Source: Chlamydiae bacterium RIFCSPHIGHO2_12_FULL_49_9
Lineage (GTDB): Bacteria; Chlamydiota; Chlamydiia; Chlamydiales; SM23-39
Length of the DNA: 6,364 bases
Assembly: GCA_001794935.1 (NCBI GenBank)
Contig: MGLY01000002.1
Location: 5,268 to 11,631, forward strand
Reading direction: 5' to 3'
Shown here piece after piece: positions 1 to 5,564 of this stretch; position 1 is the first letter of the stretch, and each line of letters begins with the position of its first letter. A model generated the notes under the pieces. That model made no database searches. It had not been told where the DNA came from and worked only from the letters and a program-made list of their open reading frames with translations. The translations under genes and the position numbers were made by a program.

Positions 1-93
1 TGCCGGATAGAACCCCACTTTTTTGAGATCTTTGAGAAGCTGCGGGATAGAGGGTTTATACTCGAGTCTTTTTTTCTGAAGAGCGCTGACCAT
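1..93 (-). CDS. 5' end of an unidentified gene downstream of sdaA (partial)
   Basis: An open frame begins with ATG at 93-91 and runs off the window edge after 31 codons. It starts MVSALQKKRLEYKPSIPQ, followed by a short basic stretch and KVGFYPA. The start is well supported: AGGAG lies five bases upstream and overlaps the TAG stop of sdaA, so this gene is probably translated from the same transcript as sdaA. No signal peptide is evident; the visible part is polar and lysine-rich. The family cannot be fixed from so few residues. The pattern of Leu, Arg, Tyr and Pro faintly recalls the N terminus of pyrophosphate-dependent phosphofructokinases, but that is a weak impression and not a call. I am fairly sure a gene starts here and unsure what it is. 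Confidence 0.55.
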   Translation of the reverse strand, partial: MVSALQKKRLEYKPSIPQLLKDLKKVGFYPA

Positions 94-101
94 ATAGACT
101 C

Positions 102-1490
102 CTAGCAAACCGGGGCTCCGACGGAAATCTGCAGAGCCAGACCTCCTTCGGATGTTTCCTTGTAGATTGATTTCATATTCTCGCCCGTCTCGCGCATGGC
201 TCGGATGACGGCGTCGAGAGAGACGACTTGTTCGCCGTTCCCGCGAAGAGCCAGTCTGGCCGAGTTGATCGCCTTGATGGCGCCCATCGCGTTTCTTTCA
301 ATACAGGGGATCTGGACAAGACCTCCAACTGGATCGCATGTCATGCCGAGGTGGTGCTCCATCGCAATTTCTGCTGCGCACTCAATTTGTCCCGTCGTCC
401 CGCCCAAAATGGCGGCAAGGCCGGCAGCAGCCATCGACGAAGAGACGCCGATTTCCCCCTGGCATCCCATTTCAGCAGCAGAGAGAGACGCTCCCTCTTT
501 GTATAAAATGGCCATCGCCGTAGCAGTTAAAAAGAAGATAAAGATCGACTCGTCATTAAAAGCGGGAACGAATTTTTTACAGTAGTGCAAAACAGCGGGA
601 ATCACGCCGGCAGATCCATTCGTCGGCGCAGTCACAACGCGGCTCCCTGCGGCGTTTTCCTCGTTGACGGCAAGCGCATAGAGACTCACCCATTCCATGA
701 CAAGAGTTGGGTCATCCCCAATTTTTGTCTCTTGCAATTCCAAATAGAGCTTTGGCGCCCTTCTCTTTACACCAAGATTGCCCGGCAGCTCGCCGGTTGT
801 TCTCAAACCTCTTTCCATACTGCCGGTTATCGTCCGCCAAATGTGAAAGACTCCTTCGCGAACTACAGATTCGGGACGCATTGCTTTTTCATTTTCTAAA
901 ACAATTTCCCAAATGGCCCTATTTTCTCTTCTGGTGTGCGCGATCAGCTCTTCAGCTGTTTTGTAAGGGTAAGGAACTGTCTTGGAGTCCTGGGCAGGGG
1001 CTCCTTCGATCGCCTCCCTATGGTCGATCACGAAGCCGCCCCCGACCGAATAGTAAAGCTCGGAATGGATCTGTCTTCCCTGAGAATTAAAGGCCTTCAT
1101 CCGAAGGGCGTTTGAGTGGAAGGGAAGGCGCTTGCCTTTTAAAAAAAGGATATCTGCTTCGGGATCGAACTGAATGGGGCGGGCGCCGAAGAGACGAAGA
1201 GACTTTTTATCTTGTATCTCACTGATTCTAAATGGAATAGATTCTGGATCTACGCCATCGGGAGTCTCCCCCTCCAGGCCGAGCAGGATGGCGATATCGG
1301 TGCAGTGTCCCTTTCCTGTCATGGCGAGAGAACCATAGAGCTCCACTTTCAGGGAAGCGACGTCCTCTAAAATCTCCTGCTGTCTGAGATCCATGAGAAA
1401 GCGTCTGGCAGCGCGCATAGGGCCCACCGTATGGGAACTCGACGGGCCAACGCCGATCGAAAAAATATCCAGGACGCTAATCGCCCCCAT
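102..1490 (-). CDS. sdaA: L-serine ammonia-lyase, iron-sulfur single-chain type
   Basis: This cytosolic enzyme deaminates L-serine to pyruvate and ammonia using a [4Fe-4S] cluster rather than pyridoxal phosphate. The 462 residues match the usual length of the single-chain form. The N-terminal beta domain carries [14 protein letters not shown] at residues 11-24, and the C-terminal alpha domain carries APTNGSAGV at 288-296. Three cysteines sit where cluster ligands are expected: C343 in GCQGE, C385 in TCDPVGG and C396 in PCIERN. The last residue, C462, is a cysteine. In the Legionella pneumophila enzyme a terminal cysteine folds back onto the cluster and acts as a built-in competitive inhibitor, and the same is inferred here. 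The start is chosen because AGGAGAGG lies just upstream of the ATG and the N terminus aligns with the family. A promoter candidate lies about 25-50 bases upstream. The gene is divergent from kdsB, and its stop overlaps the ribosome binding site of the next - strand gene. Confidence 0.94.
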   Translation of the reverse strand: MGAISVLDIFSIGVGPSSSHTVGPMRAARRFLMDLRQQEILEDVASLKVELYGSLAMTGKGHCTDIAILLGLEGETPDGVDPESIPFRISEIQDKKSLRLFGARPIQFDPEADILFLKGKRLPFHSNALRMKAFNSQGRQIHSELYYSVGGGFVIDHREAIEGAPAQDSKTVPYPYKTAEELIAHTRRENRAIWEIVLENEKAMRPESVVREGVFHIWRTITGSMERGLRTTGELPGNLGVKRRAPKLYLELQETKIGDDPTLVMEWVSLYALAVNEENAAGSRVVTAPTNGSAGVIPAVLHYCKKFVPAFNDESIFIFFLTATAMAILYKEGASLSAAEMGCQGEIGVSSSMAAAGLAAILGGTTGQIECAAEIAMEHHLGMTCDPVGGLVQIPCIERNAMGAIKAINSARLALRGNGEQVVSLDAVIRAMRETGENMKSIYKETSEGGLALQISVGAPVC

Positions 1491-1493
1491 GAT

Positions 1494-1501
1494 CCTCTCC
1501 T
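1494..1501 (-). promoter_or_regulatory. Strong Shine-Dalgarno site of sdaA
   Basis: On the - strand AGGAGAGG precedes the sdaA ATG, with six bases between the AGGAG core and the start codon. It is one of the few strong ribosome binding sites in this window and fixes the sdaA start. Confidence 0.75.
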
Positions 1502-1514
1502 GATTTGGATAGGT

Positions 1515-1543
1515 ATTTAACCTTGCGACCAGAATCTAAGCAA
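1515..1543 (-). promoter_or_regulatory. Candidate sigma-70-type promoter for sdaA
   Basis: Read on the - strand, TTGCTT (1543-1538) and TTAAAT (1520-1515) are separated by exactly 17 bases. They match the -35 and -10 consensus at three and four of six positions. Transcription would begin near 1508, giving a short leader of under 20 bases that still contains the whole Shine-Dalgarno sequence. Spacing and location are good, but the hexamers are only moderate and no start site has been measured. Confidence 0.4.
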
Positions 1544-1565
1544 GCGAAAAAATAGGAGAAAAATA

Positions 1566-1716
1566 ACAAGATCCGCTCGAGACGAGCGGGCAGGATCCCG
1601 CGAAGCGCGGGGCAGGATAAAAAAAGATTAAAACAATCATCCTGCCCTTGGGACAGGGGCCCTAAAAATGTTTCATTTTTGGGGGCTCGAGGATCTTGTA
1701 TCGGCGCTTCGCCGAT
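1566..1716. repeat. Cluster of inverted repeats (hairpin-rich palindromic element)
   Basis: About 150 bases between sdaA and kdsB consist largely of self-complementary blocks. An outer inverted repeat pairs ACAAGATCC (1566-1574) with GGATCTTGT (1691-1699). It extends inward to CTCGAG on both sides after a two-base offset on the left. Inside lie CCGCTCG/CGAGCGG (1573-1589, loop AGA), CCCGCG/CGCGGG (1597-1611, loop AAG), GGGCAGGAT/ATCCTGCCC (1610-1618 with 1639-1647, 20-base A-rich loop) and CCCTAAAAATG/CATTTTTGGGG (1660-1684, loop TTT, one G-T pair). ATCGGCG/CGCCGAT (1700-1716, loop CTT) lies just outside the right arm. GGGCAGGAT also occurs as a direct repeat at 1588-1596. No protein is encoded here. 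It could be a REP- or MITE-like dispersed repeat, a structured leader of the kdsB operon, or a protein-binding palindrome. The structure is seen directly; the role is unknown. Confidence 0.75.
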
Positions 1717-1741
1717 CCTGTTGCCATTTTTATTCCGTCTG

Positions 1742-1770
1742 TTGCATTTCAACCCCGATTCCGGTAAGCT
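1742..1770 (+). promoter_or_regulatory. Weak candidate promoter for the kdsB operon
   Basis: TTGCAT (1742-1747) and TAAGCT (1765-1770) are 17 bases apart, just before kdsB. If used, transcription would start almost at the ATG, giving an essentially leaderless mRNA. The kdsB start has only a poor Shine-Dalgarno match (GGTAAG at 1763-1768), which is compatible with that. The hexamers are weak, and a promoter further upstream, with the hairpin cluster in the leader, is equally possible. Confidence 0.2.
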
Positions 1771-1779
1771 TAACGCTCT

Positions 1780-2511
1780 ATGACAGTCTGCGTAATTCCC
1801 GCCAGATTCAATAGCGCCCGCTTTCCCGGCAAGCTCTTGGCAAAGGCTCAAGGAAAAACGATCCTCCAAAGAACCTTTGAAAGAGCCTCTCTTTGCACTG
1901 ATCTGGACGCTCTCTTCGTCGCGACGGACGACGAGAAAATTGCAACCCACATCGAATCGCTCGGAGGTCAAATCCTTTGGACTTCCCCCGATTGCCAAAA
2001 CGGGACGGAGAGAATCCTCGAAGCTCTCAAAAACACAAAGGCCCTTCAGGACTCCTCTATCATCCTCAACGTCCAGGGCGACCACCCCTGCACAGAGCCT
2101 AAGACGATGAGCCAAATCATCGAGCAGCTTAAAAACGACCCCGCCGCTCCCGTAGCGACTGCCGTTTTTCCCCTCAAAGACCTCTCCGATTTCCTTTCTC
2201 CTCACATCGTCAAGTGCGTCTTCGACGAGCGCCAAAACGCTCTCTATTTCAGCAGATCCCCTATCCCCTATCATAGAGAAAAAGATCCGCTGAAGGCGTT
2301 CGGACACCTTGGAATCTACGGCTATCGAACGGACTTTCTCTTAAAATCTCTTTCCCAAACAAATACCCCTTTGCAACTGCAAGAAGATCTCGAACAGCTC
2401 AAAGTTTTAGAGAAGGGCTATAAAGTCAAAATCGGAATAGTTGACGAAATCCCCAGGAGCGTCGATACTCCGGAGGATCTCGTCAAACTCGAGCGCTATT
2501 TATGTCCGTAA
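1780..2511 (+). CDS. kdsB: 3-deoxy-manno-octulosonate cytidylyltransferase (CMP-Kdo synthetase)
   Basis: This cytosolic enzyme joins CTP and Kdo to give CMP-Kdo and pyrophosphate, activating the sugar for transfer to lipid A. Its presence implies a lipopolysaccharide-bearing outer membrane. The 243 residues are typical in length. IPARFNSARFPGK near the N terminus is the nucleotide-binding loop. It is followed by VATDD, NGTERI, VQGDHP (residues 98-103), YFSRSPIPY, HLGIYGYR, EDLEQL and SVDTPEDL near the C terminus. D101 and D229 fit the two metal-binding aspartates of the family. The residue after D101 is His, where KdsB proteins usually have Glu (QGDEP); the reading CAC is clear. The KCVFD...ALYFSRS block resembles chlamydial KdsB. 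The start is chosen by alignment, as the ribosome binding site is poor. The last ten bases overlap pyrG, whose product makes its substrate CTP. Confidence 0.95.
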   Translation: MTVCVIPARFNSARFPGKLLAKAQGKTILQRTFERASLCTDLDALFVATDDEKIATHIESLGGQILWTSPDCQNGTERILEALKNTKALQDSSIILNVQGDHPCTEPKTMSQIIEQLKNDPAAPVATAVFPLKDLSDFLSPHIVKCVFDERQNALYFSRSPIPYHREKDPLKAFGHLGIYGYRTDFLLKSLSQTNTPLQLQEDLEQLKVLEKGYKVKIGIVDEIPRSVDTPEDLVKLERYLCP

Positions 2512-4148
2512 AGTATATCTTCATCACGGGAGGGGTTGTTTCCTCGCTCGGCAAGGGAATCACCGCAGCCTCCATCGGCCTCTTACTGGAGAGCAGAGAG
2601 CTCAAGATCGCGATGCTCAAACTCGATCCCTACCTCAACGTCGATCCGGGGACGATGAACCCATTTCAGCATGGAGAAGTTTACGTTACGGACGATGGAG
2701 CGGAGACCGATCTCGACCTGGGACACTATTACCGCTACACCCATTCGCCCCTCTCCAAAGCGTCGAACTCCACCTCCGGTCAAATCTACGATCAGGTGAT
2801 TAAAAAAGAGCGCAAGGGCGACTATCTCGGGAAAACGGTTCAGGTGATCCCTCATGTCACAGATGAGATCAAAGAGCGCATCAACGCCTGCTCAGCCCAA
2901 GAAAAGACAACGCAAATTGTCATCGTCGAAATCGGCGGAACGGTCGGCGACATCGAATCCCTCCCCTTTTTAGAGGCGATTAGACAGTTTCGCTATGAAA
3001 GACCCAAAGATTGCATCAACATCCACCTCACCTATGTTCCCTATCTAAAGGCGGCCGGCGAAGTGAAGACCAAGCCGACGCAGCACTCAGTTCAGGTTCT
3101 TCGGGAAATCGGCATCGTCCCCGATCTCATTTTGTGCCGCTGCGAACAGGCGCTGACAGATGAGATCAAGGCGAAAATCTCCCTCTTTTGCAGCGTGCCC
3201 CAAGACGCGGTCATCGATGAAAAAGATGTCGCTCACAGCATCTATGAAGTGCCGATCGATCTCCATGCGCAGCGCCTCGACGAGATGATCTGCAAATCGC
3301 TCGGGCTAAAAACAAAAAACCCCGACCTGTCCGCTTGGGAAAAGATGGTCTACGCAGCGCTCCATCCGAAGAAAAAAGTCGTCATTGGCATCGTCGGCAA
3401 GTACATGGATCATCAAGACGCCTACAAGTCGGTCTTTGAATCGCTCCATCACGCCGCGATCAAGGCAGGAGTGGGTTTAGAGATCCGCCGTTTTGAATCG
3501 GACAGAATCGTCGAAAACGGATCTGTTGAAAAAGCGATTCAAGGCTGCGATGGCTATTTGGTTCCCGGAGGATTTGGAGAGAGGGGCTGGGAGGGAAAAA
3601 TTCTCACCGCTCGCTACTGCAGGGAAAATCAGATCCCCTATTTTGGGCTCTGTCTCGGCATGCAGGTGATGATCGTAGAGTTTGCCCGCCATGTGCTCGG
3701 CCTTAAAAACGCCCACTCGACAGAAGTCAATCCAAACACTCCCGACCCTGTGATCTCGATGCTCTCCGAGCAAAAAAAGATCCAGATGCTCGGAGGAACC
3801 ATGCGGCTCGGCGCTTACCCTTGCGAGATAAAAAAAGGCTCGCTTGCCCATAAAGCATACGGGAAAACACTCGTGTGGGAAAGACACCGCCACCGCTACG
3901 AGTTCAATAACCAATACAAGCAGGCGTTTGAAGAAAAGGGGATGCTCTTTTCGGGAACACTGGAAAAAGAGCATCTTTGCGAAATTTCTGAAATCCCCTC
4001 TCACCCCTGGATGCTCGGCGTTCAGTTTCATCCCGAGTTTAAATCAAAACCTTTAGCGGCCCATCCGCTCTTTGCCGACTTCATCGCATCTACGCTTCTT
4101 GAGAAAAGGGCGGCTCCCCCAAAAAAGAAGCTCATGACGAATGCGTAG
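2502..4148 (+). CDS. pyrG: CTP synthase (glutamine-hydrolysing)
   Basis: PyrG converts UTP to CTP using ATP and ammonia released from glutamine, the last step of de novo CTP synthesis in the cytosol. The 548 residues are full length. The N-terminal amidoligase domain (about 1-270) shows the phosphate-binding loop SSLGKGI with K18, the DPYLNVDPGTMNPFQHGEVY block at 42-61, D72 and E143 as likely Mg ligands, GGTVGDIES from 145, and KTKPTQHS from 189. The C-terminal class I glutamine amidotransferase domain has GFGERG, nucleophile C384 in GLCLGMQ, and the partners H510 and E512 in FHPEF. A lysine-rich tail, PPKKKLMTNA, ends the protein. The start has no close Shine-Dalgarno sequence; GGAGGA lies about 24 bases away, too far to be typical. 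It overlaps the kdsB end by ten bases, so translation is probably coupled. The 3' end overlaps ruvX by eight bases. Confidence 0.98.
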   Translation: MSVKYIFITGGVVSSLGKGITAASIGLLLESRELKIAMLKLDPYLNVDPGTMNPFQHGEVYVTDDGAETDLDLGHYYRYTHSPLSKASNSTSGQIYDQVIKKERKGDYLGKTVQVIPHVTDEIKERINACSAQEKTTQIVIVEIGGTVGDIESLPFLEAIRQFRYERPKDCINIHLTYVPYLKAAGEVKTKPTQHSVQVLREIGIVPDLILCRCEQALTDEIKAKISLFCSVPQDAVIDEKDVAHSIYEVPIDLHAQRLDEMICKSLGLKTKNPDLSAWEKMVYAALHPKKKVVIGIVGKYMDHQDAYKSVFESLHHAAIKAGVGLEIRRFESDRIVENGSVEKAIQGCDGYLVPGGFGERGWEGKILTARYCRENQIPYFGLCLGMQVMIVEFARHVLGLKNAHSTEVNPNTPDPVISMLSEQKKIQMLGGTMRLGAYPCEIKKGSLAHKAYGKTLVWERHRHRYEFNNQYKQAFEEKGMLFSGTLEKEHLCEISEIPSHPWMLGVQFHPEFKSKPLAAHPLFADFIASTLLEKRAAPPKKKLMTNA

Positions 4149-4548
4149 AATTGCCGCAATCGACTACGGACTCAAAAGGATCGGAATCGCCCTCTCCGAT
4201 CCAACTCGCAAAATCGCTCTCCCGCTTACAACGGTTGAAGGGGGCAAAAAAGCGATCCAAAATATTGCAAAGGCTCTCCCCTTAAAGGATGTGGAGCTCA
4301 TCTTAATTGGCCTTCCCCTCTTGATGAGCGGACAAAAAGGAGAGATGGCAGGGAAAGTGGAAGAGTTTGCCCGTCTTTTGGAAGACGCTCTCCATATTCC
4401 GATTCTTCTCTGCGATGAGAGGCTGTCCAGCAAAGGAGCCGAGTCGAGCTTAAAAGAGCTCTCCCTTAATCGAAAACAGAGAACGGAAAAGCTCGACATG
4501 GTGGCGGCTACCCTTCTTTTACAAAGCTATCTCGACCAAAAAACATGA
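4141..4548 (+). CDS. ruvX: Putative pre-16S rRNA nuclease / Holliday junction resolvase, YqgF family
   Basis: This is a small RNase H-fold protein of the YqgF/RuvX family. In Escherichia coli it is linked to maturation of the 16S rRNA 5' end, and a Holliday junction resolvase role has also been proposed. The 135 residues are the normal size. The motifs appear in order: DYGLKRIGIALSDP from residue 8, GLPLLMSGQKG in the middle, DERLSS from residue 92, and LDMVAATLLLQSYL near the C terminus. D8, E93 and D119 are the expected acidic metal-binding residues. The GLP motif reads MSGQKG, where MDGS-type sequences are more common, a mild difference. The start codon lies inside the last codons of pyrG, and the stop shares ATGA with nadA. 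No strong ribosome binding site is visible, so coupled translation is likely. The neighbourhood of pyrG and zwf matches chlamydial yqgF. Confidence 0.93.
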   Translation: MRRIAAIDYGLKRIGIALSDPTRKIALPLTTVEGGKKAIQNIAKALPLKDVELILIGLPLLMSGQKGEMAGKVEEFARLLEDALHIPILLCDERLSSKGAESSLKELSLNRKQRTEKLDMVAATLLLQSYLDQKT

Positions 4549-5564
4549 TCACCCCAAGCGCGCTCTTTGAAAAGTTTAAGGGCGTGTCTCTTCTCAATCC
4601 CCTTTGCGCTTACACGATGGAGAGGTGTGAAAAAATCGCCCCTCAAATCAACCGGATTTTGGAGCTGAAAAAAGAAAAAAACGCTCTCATCCTCGCCCAC
4701 TCTTACGTCCACCCCGATATCATTTATGGCGTTGCCGATCACGTCGGCGACTCCTATGGACTTGCAAAAATCGGTAAAATGGCGCCTGCTGACTTGATCG
4801 TATTCCCCTCTGTTCGCTTCATGGCGGAAACTGTGAAAATCCTCTCTCCGCAAAAAACGGTCATCGATCCCAATCCAAATGGGGGGTGTTCTTTGGCCGA
4901 TTCAATTGCGGCCACCCAGGTGAAAGAACTTAGAAAAAAATATCCAAAACACACCTTTGTCTGCTATATCAACACGACCGCTTCCGTGAAGGCCGAGTGC
5001 GATGTCTGCGTCACCTCCTCAAATGTCATCCAAATCATTGAAAAGATCCCCTCTGACAAAATTTATTTTCTTCCGGATAAACTCATGGGAGAAAACGCAA
5101 AAAATCTCTTGCAAAAACGGGGCGTCCATAAAGAGATTCTAACATATCCGGGAACCTGCTATGTTCATGAGGAGTTCGATGCAGGGAGCATTGACTTGAT
5201 TCGGAGCCAAAACAAAGACGCCCTCGTGCTCGCCCACCCTGAATGCAAACCCGAAGTGGTGGCAAAAGCGGATGTCGTAGGTTCTACTACCCAAATGCAA
5301 AATTTTGTCATGCAGCGCCAAAAAGAAAATAGACCCTTTGTTCTACTGACTGAGTGCGGGGTTGCATCGAGACTTGCAATGGAGGCGCCTCTTGCGCGCG
5401 TCATCGGCGGCTGCACAATGTGTAAATACATGAGATCCAATAGCCTGGCCTCGATTATTGAAGCTCTTGAAAGTCCCCGCTCCTCCCAAATCATCGAAAT
5501 CGAGAGCTCCACTTTAGAAAGAGCCAGCATTTGTCTCGAAAGGATGTTTCATTATGCCGAATGA
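4545..5564 (+). CDS. nadA: Quinolinate synthase
   Basis: NadA condenses iminoaspartate with dihydroxyacetone phosphate to quinolinate, the pyridine ring precursor of NAD, using a [4Fe-4S] cluster in the cytosol. The 339 residues are about the usual length. ILAHSYVHP at 49-57 and VGDSYGLAK at 67-75 mark the first domain, followed by FMAETVKIL. C115 in GGCSLADS, C234 in HPEC and C293 in GCTMCKYM fit the three cluster ligands. YINTTA, VTSSN, LPDK and CYVH are further family motifs. The ATG overlaps the ruvX stop as ATGA and has no Shine-Dalgarno sequence; a second Met at residue 25 is a less likely start. The 3' end overlaps zwf by 11 bases. In chlamydiae with this gene order as I recall it, ruvX is followed directly by zwf, so nadA appears inserted. 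Its partner enzymes (iminoaspartate source and NadC) are not in view. Confidence 0.95.
   Translation: MITPSALFEKFKGVSLLNPLCAYTMERCEKIAPQINRILELKKEKNALILAHSYVHPDIIYGVADHVGDSYGLAKIGKMAPADLIVFPSVRFMAETVKILSPQKTVIDPNPNGGCSLADSIAATQVKELRKKYPKHTFVCYINTTASVKAECDVCVTSSNVIQIIEKIPSDKIYFLPDKLMGENAKNLLQKRGVHKEILTYPGTCYVHEEFDAGSIDLIRSQNKDALVLAHPECKPEVVAKADVVGSTTQMQNFVMQRQKENRPFVLLTECGVASRLAMEAPLARVIGGCTMCKYMRSNSLASIIEALESPRSSQIIEIESSTLERASICLERMFHYAE
5539..5544 (+). promoter_or_regulatory. Shine-Dalgarno site of zwf inside nadA
   Basis: AAAGGA, within the last codons of nadA, lies nine bases before the zwf ATG at 5554. It decides the zwf start and is the clearest ribosome binding site among the overlapping + strand genes. 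Confidence 0.6.

Noticed and set aside
196..1090. Several + strand open frames opposite sdaA
   Set aside because: All are antisense to well-conserved SdaA sequence, and their products look like reverse translations without motifs.
1597..1625. Rho-independent terminator on the + strand
   Set aside because: The GC-rich hairpin is followed by GGCAGGAT and an A run, not a T run, and the site lies between divergent genes where no transcript needs to end. On the - strand the T run falls inside a loop, not after a stem.
1566..1716. CRISPR array
   Set aside because: The repeats are mainly inverted and of different sequence, with no regular spacing between identical direct repeats and no cas gene nearby.
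1477..2307. Long - strand open frame of 276 codons opposite kdsB
   Set aside because: It lies antisense to a clear kdsB, runs through the hairpin cluster, and shows no family motif. It also overlaps the start of sdaA. It is a shadow frame.
3477..4031. - strand open frame of 184 codons opposite pyrG
   Set aside because: The + strand here encodes the conserved glutaminase domain of PyrG. The antisense product has no recognisable motif.
4500..4545. Riboswitch or operator in front of nadA
   Set aside because: There is no intergenic space: the nadA start overlaps the ruvX stop and the preceding bases are RuvX codons.
4545..5564. Recent horizontal transfer of nadA with flanking mobile-element scars
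   Set aside because: No inverted repeats, direct repeats or transposase remnants flank it. Overlaps on both sides are tidy and codon use looks like that of its neighbours by eye.
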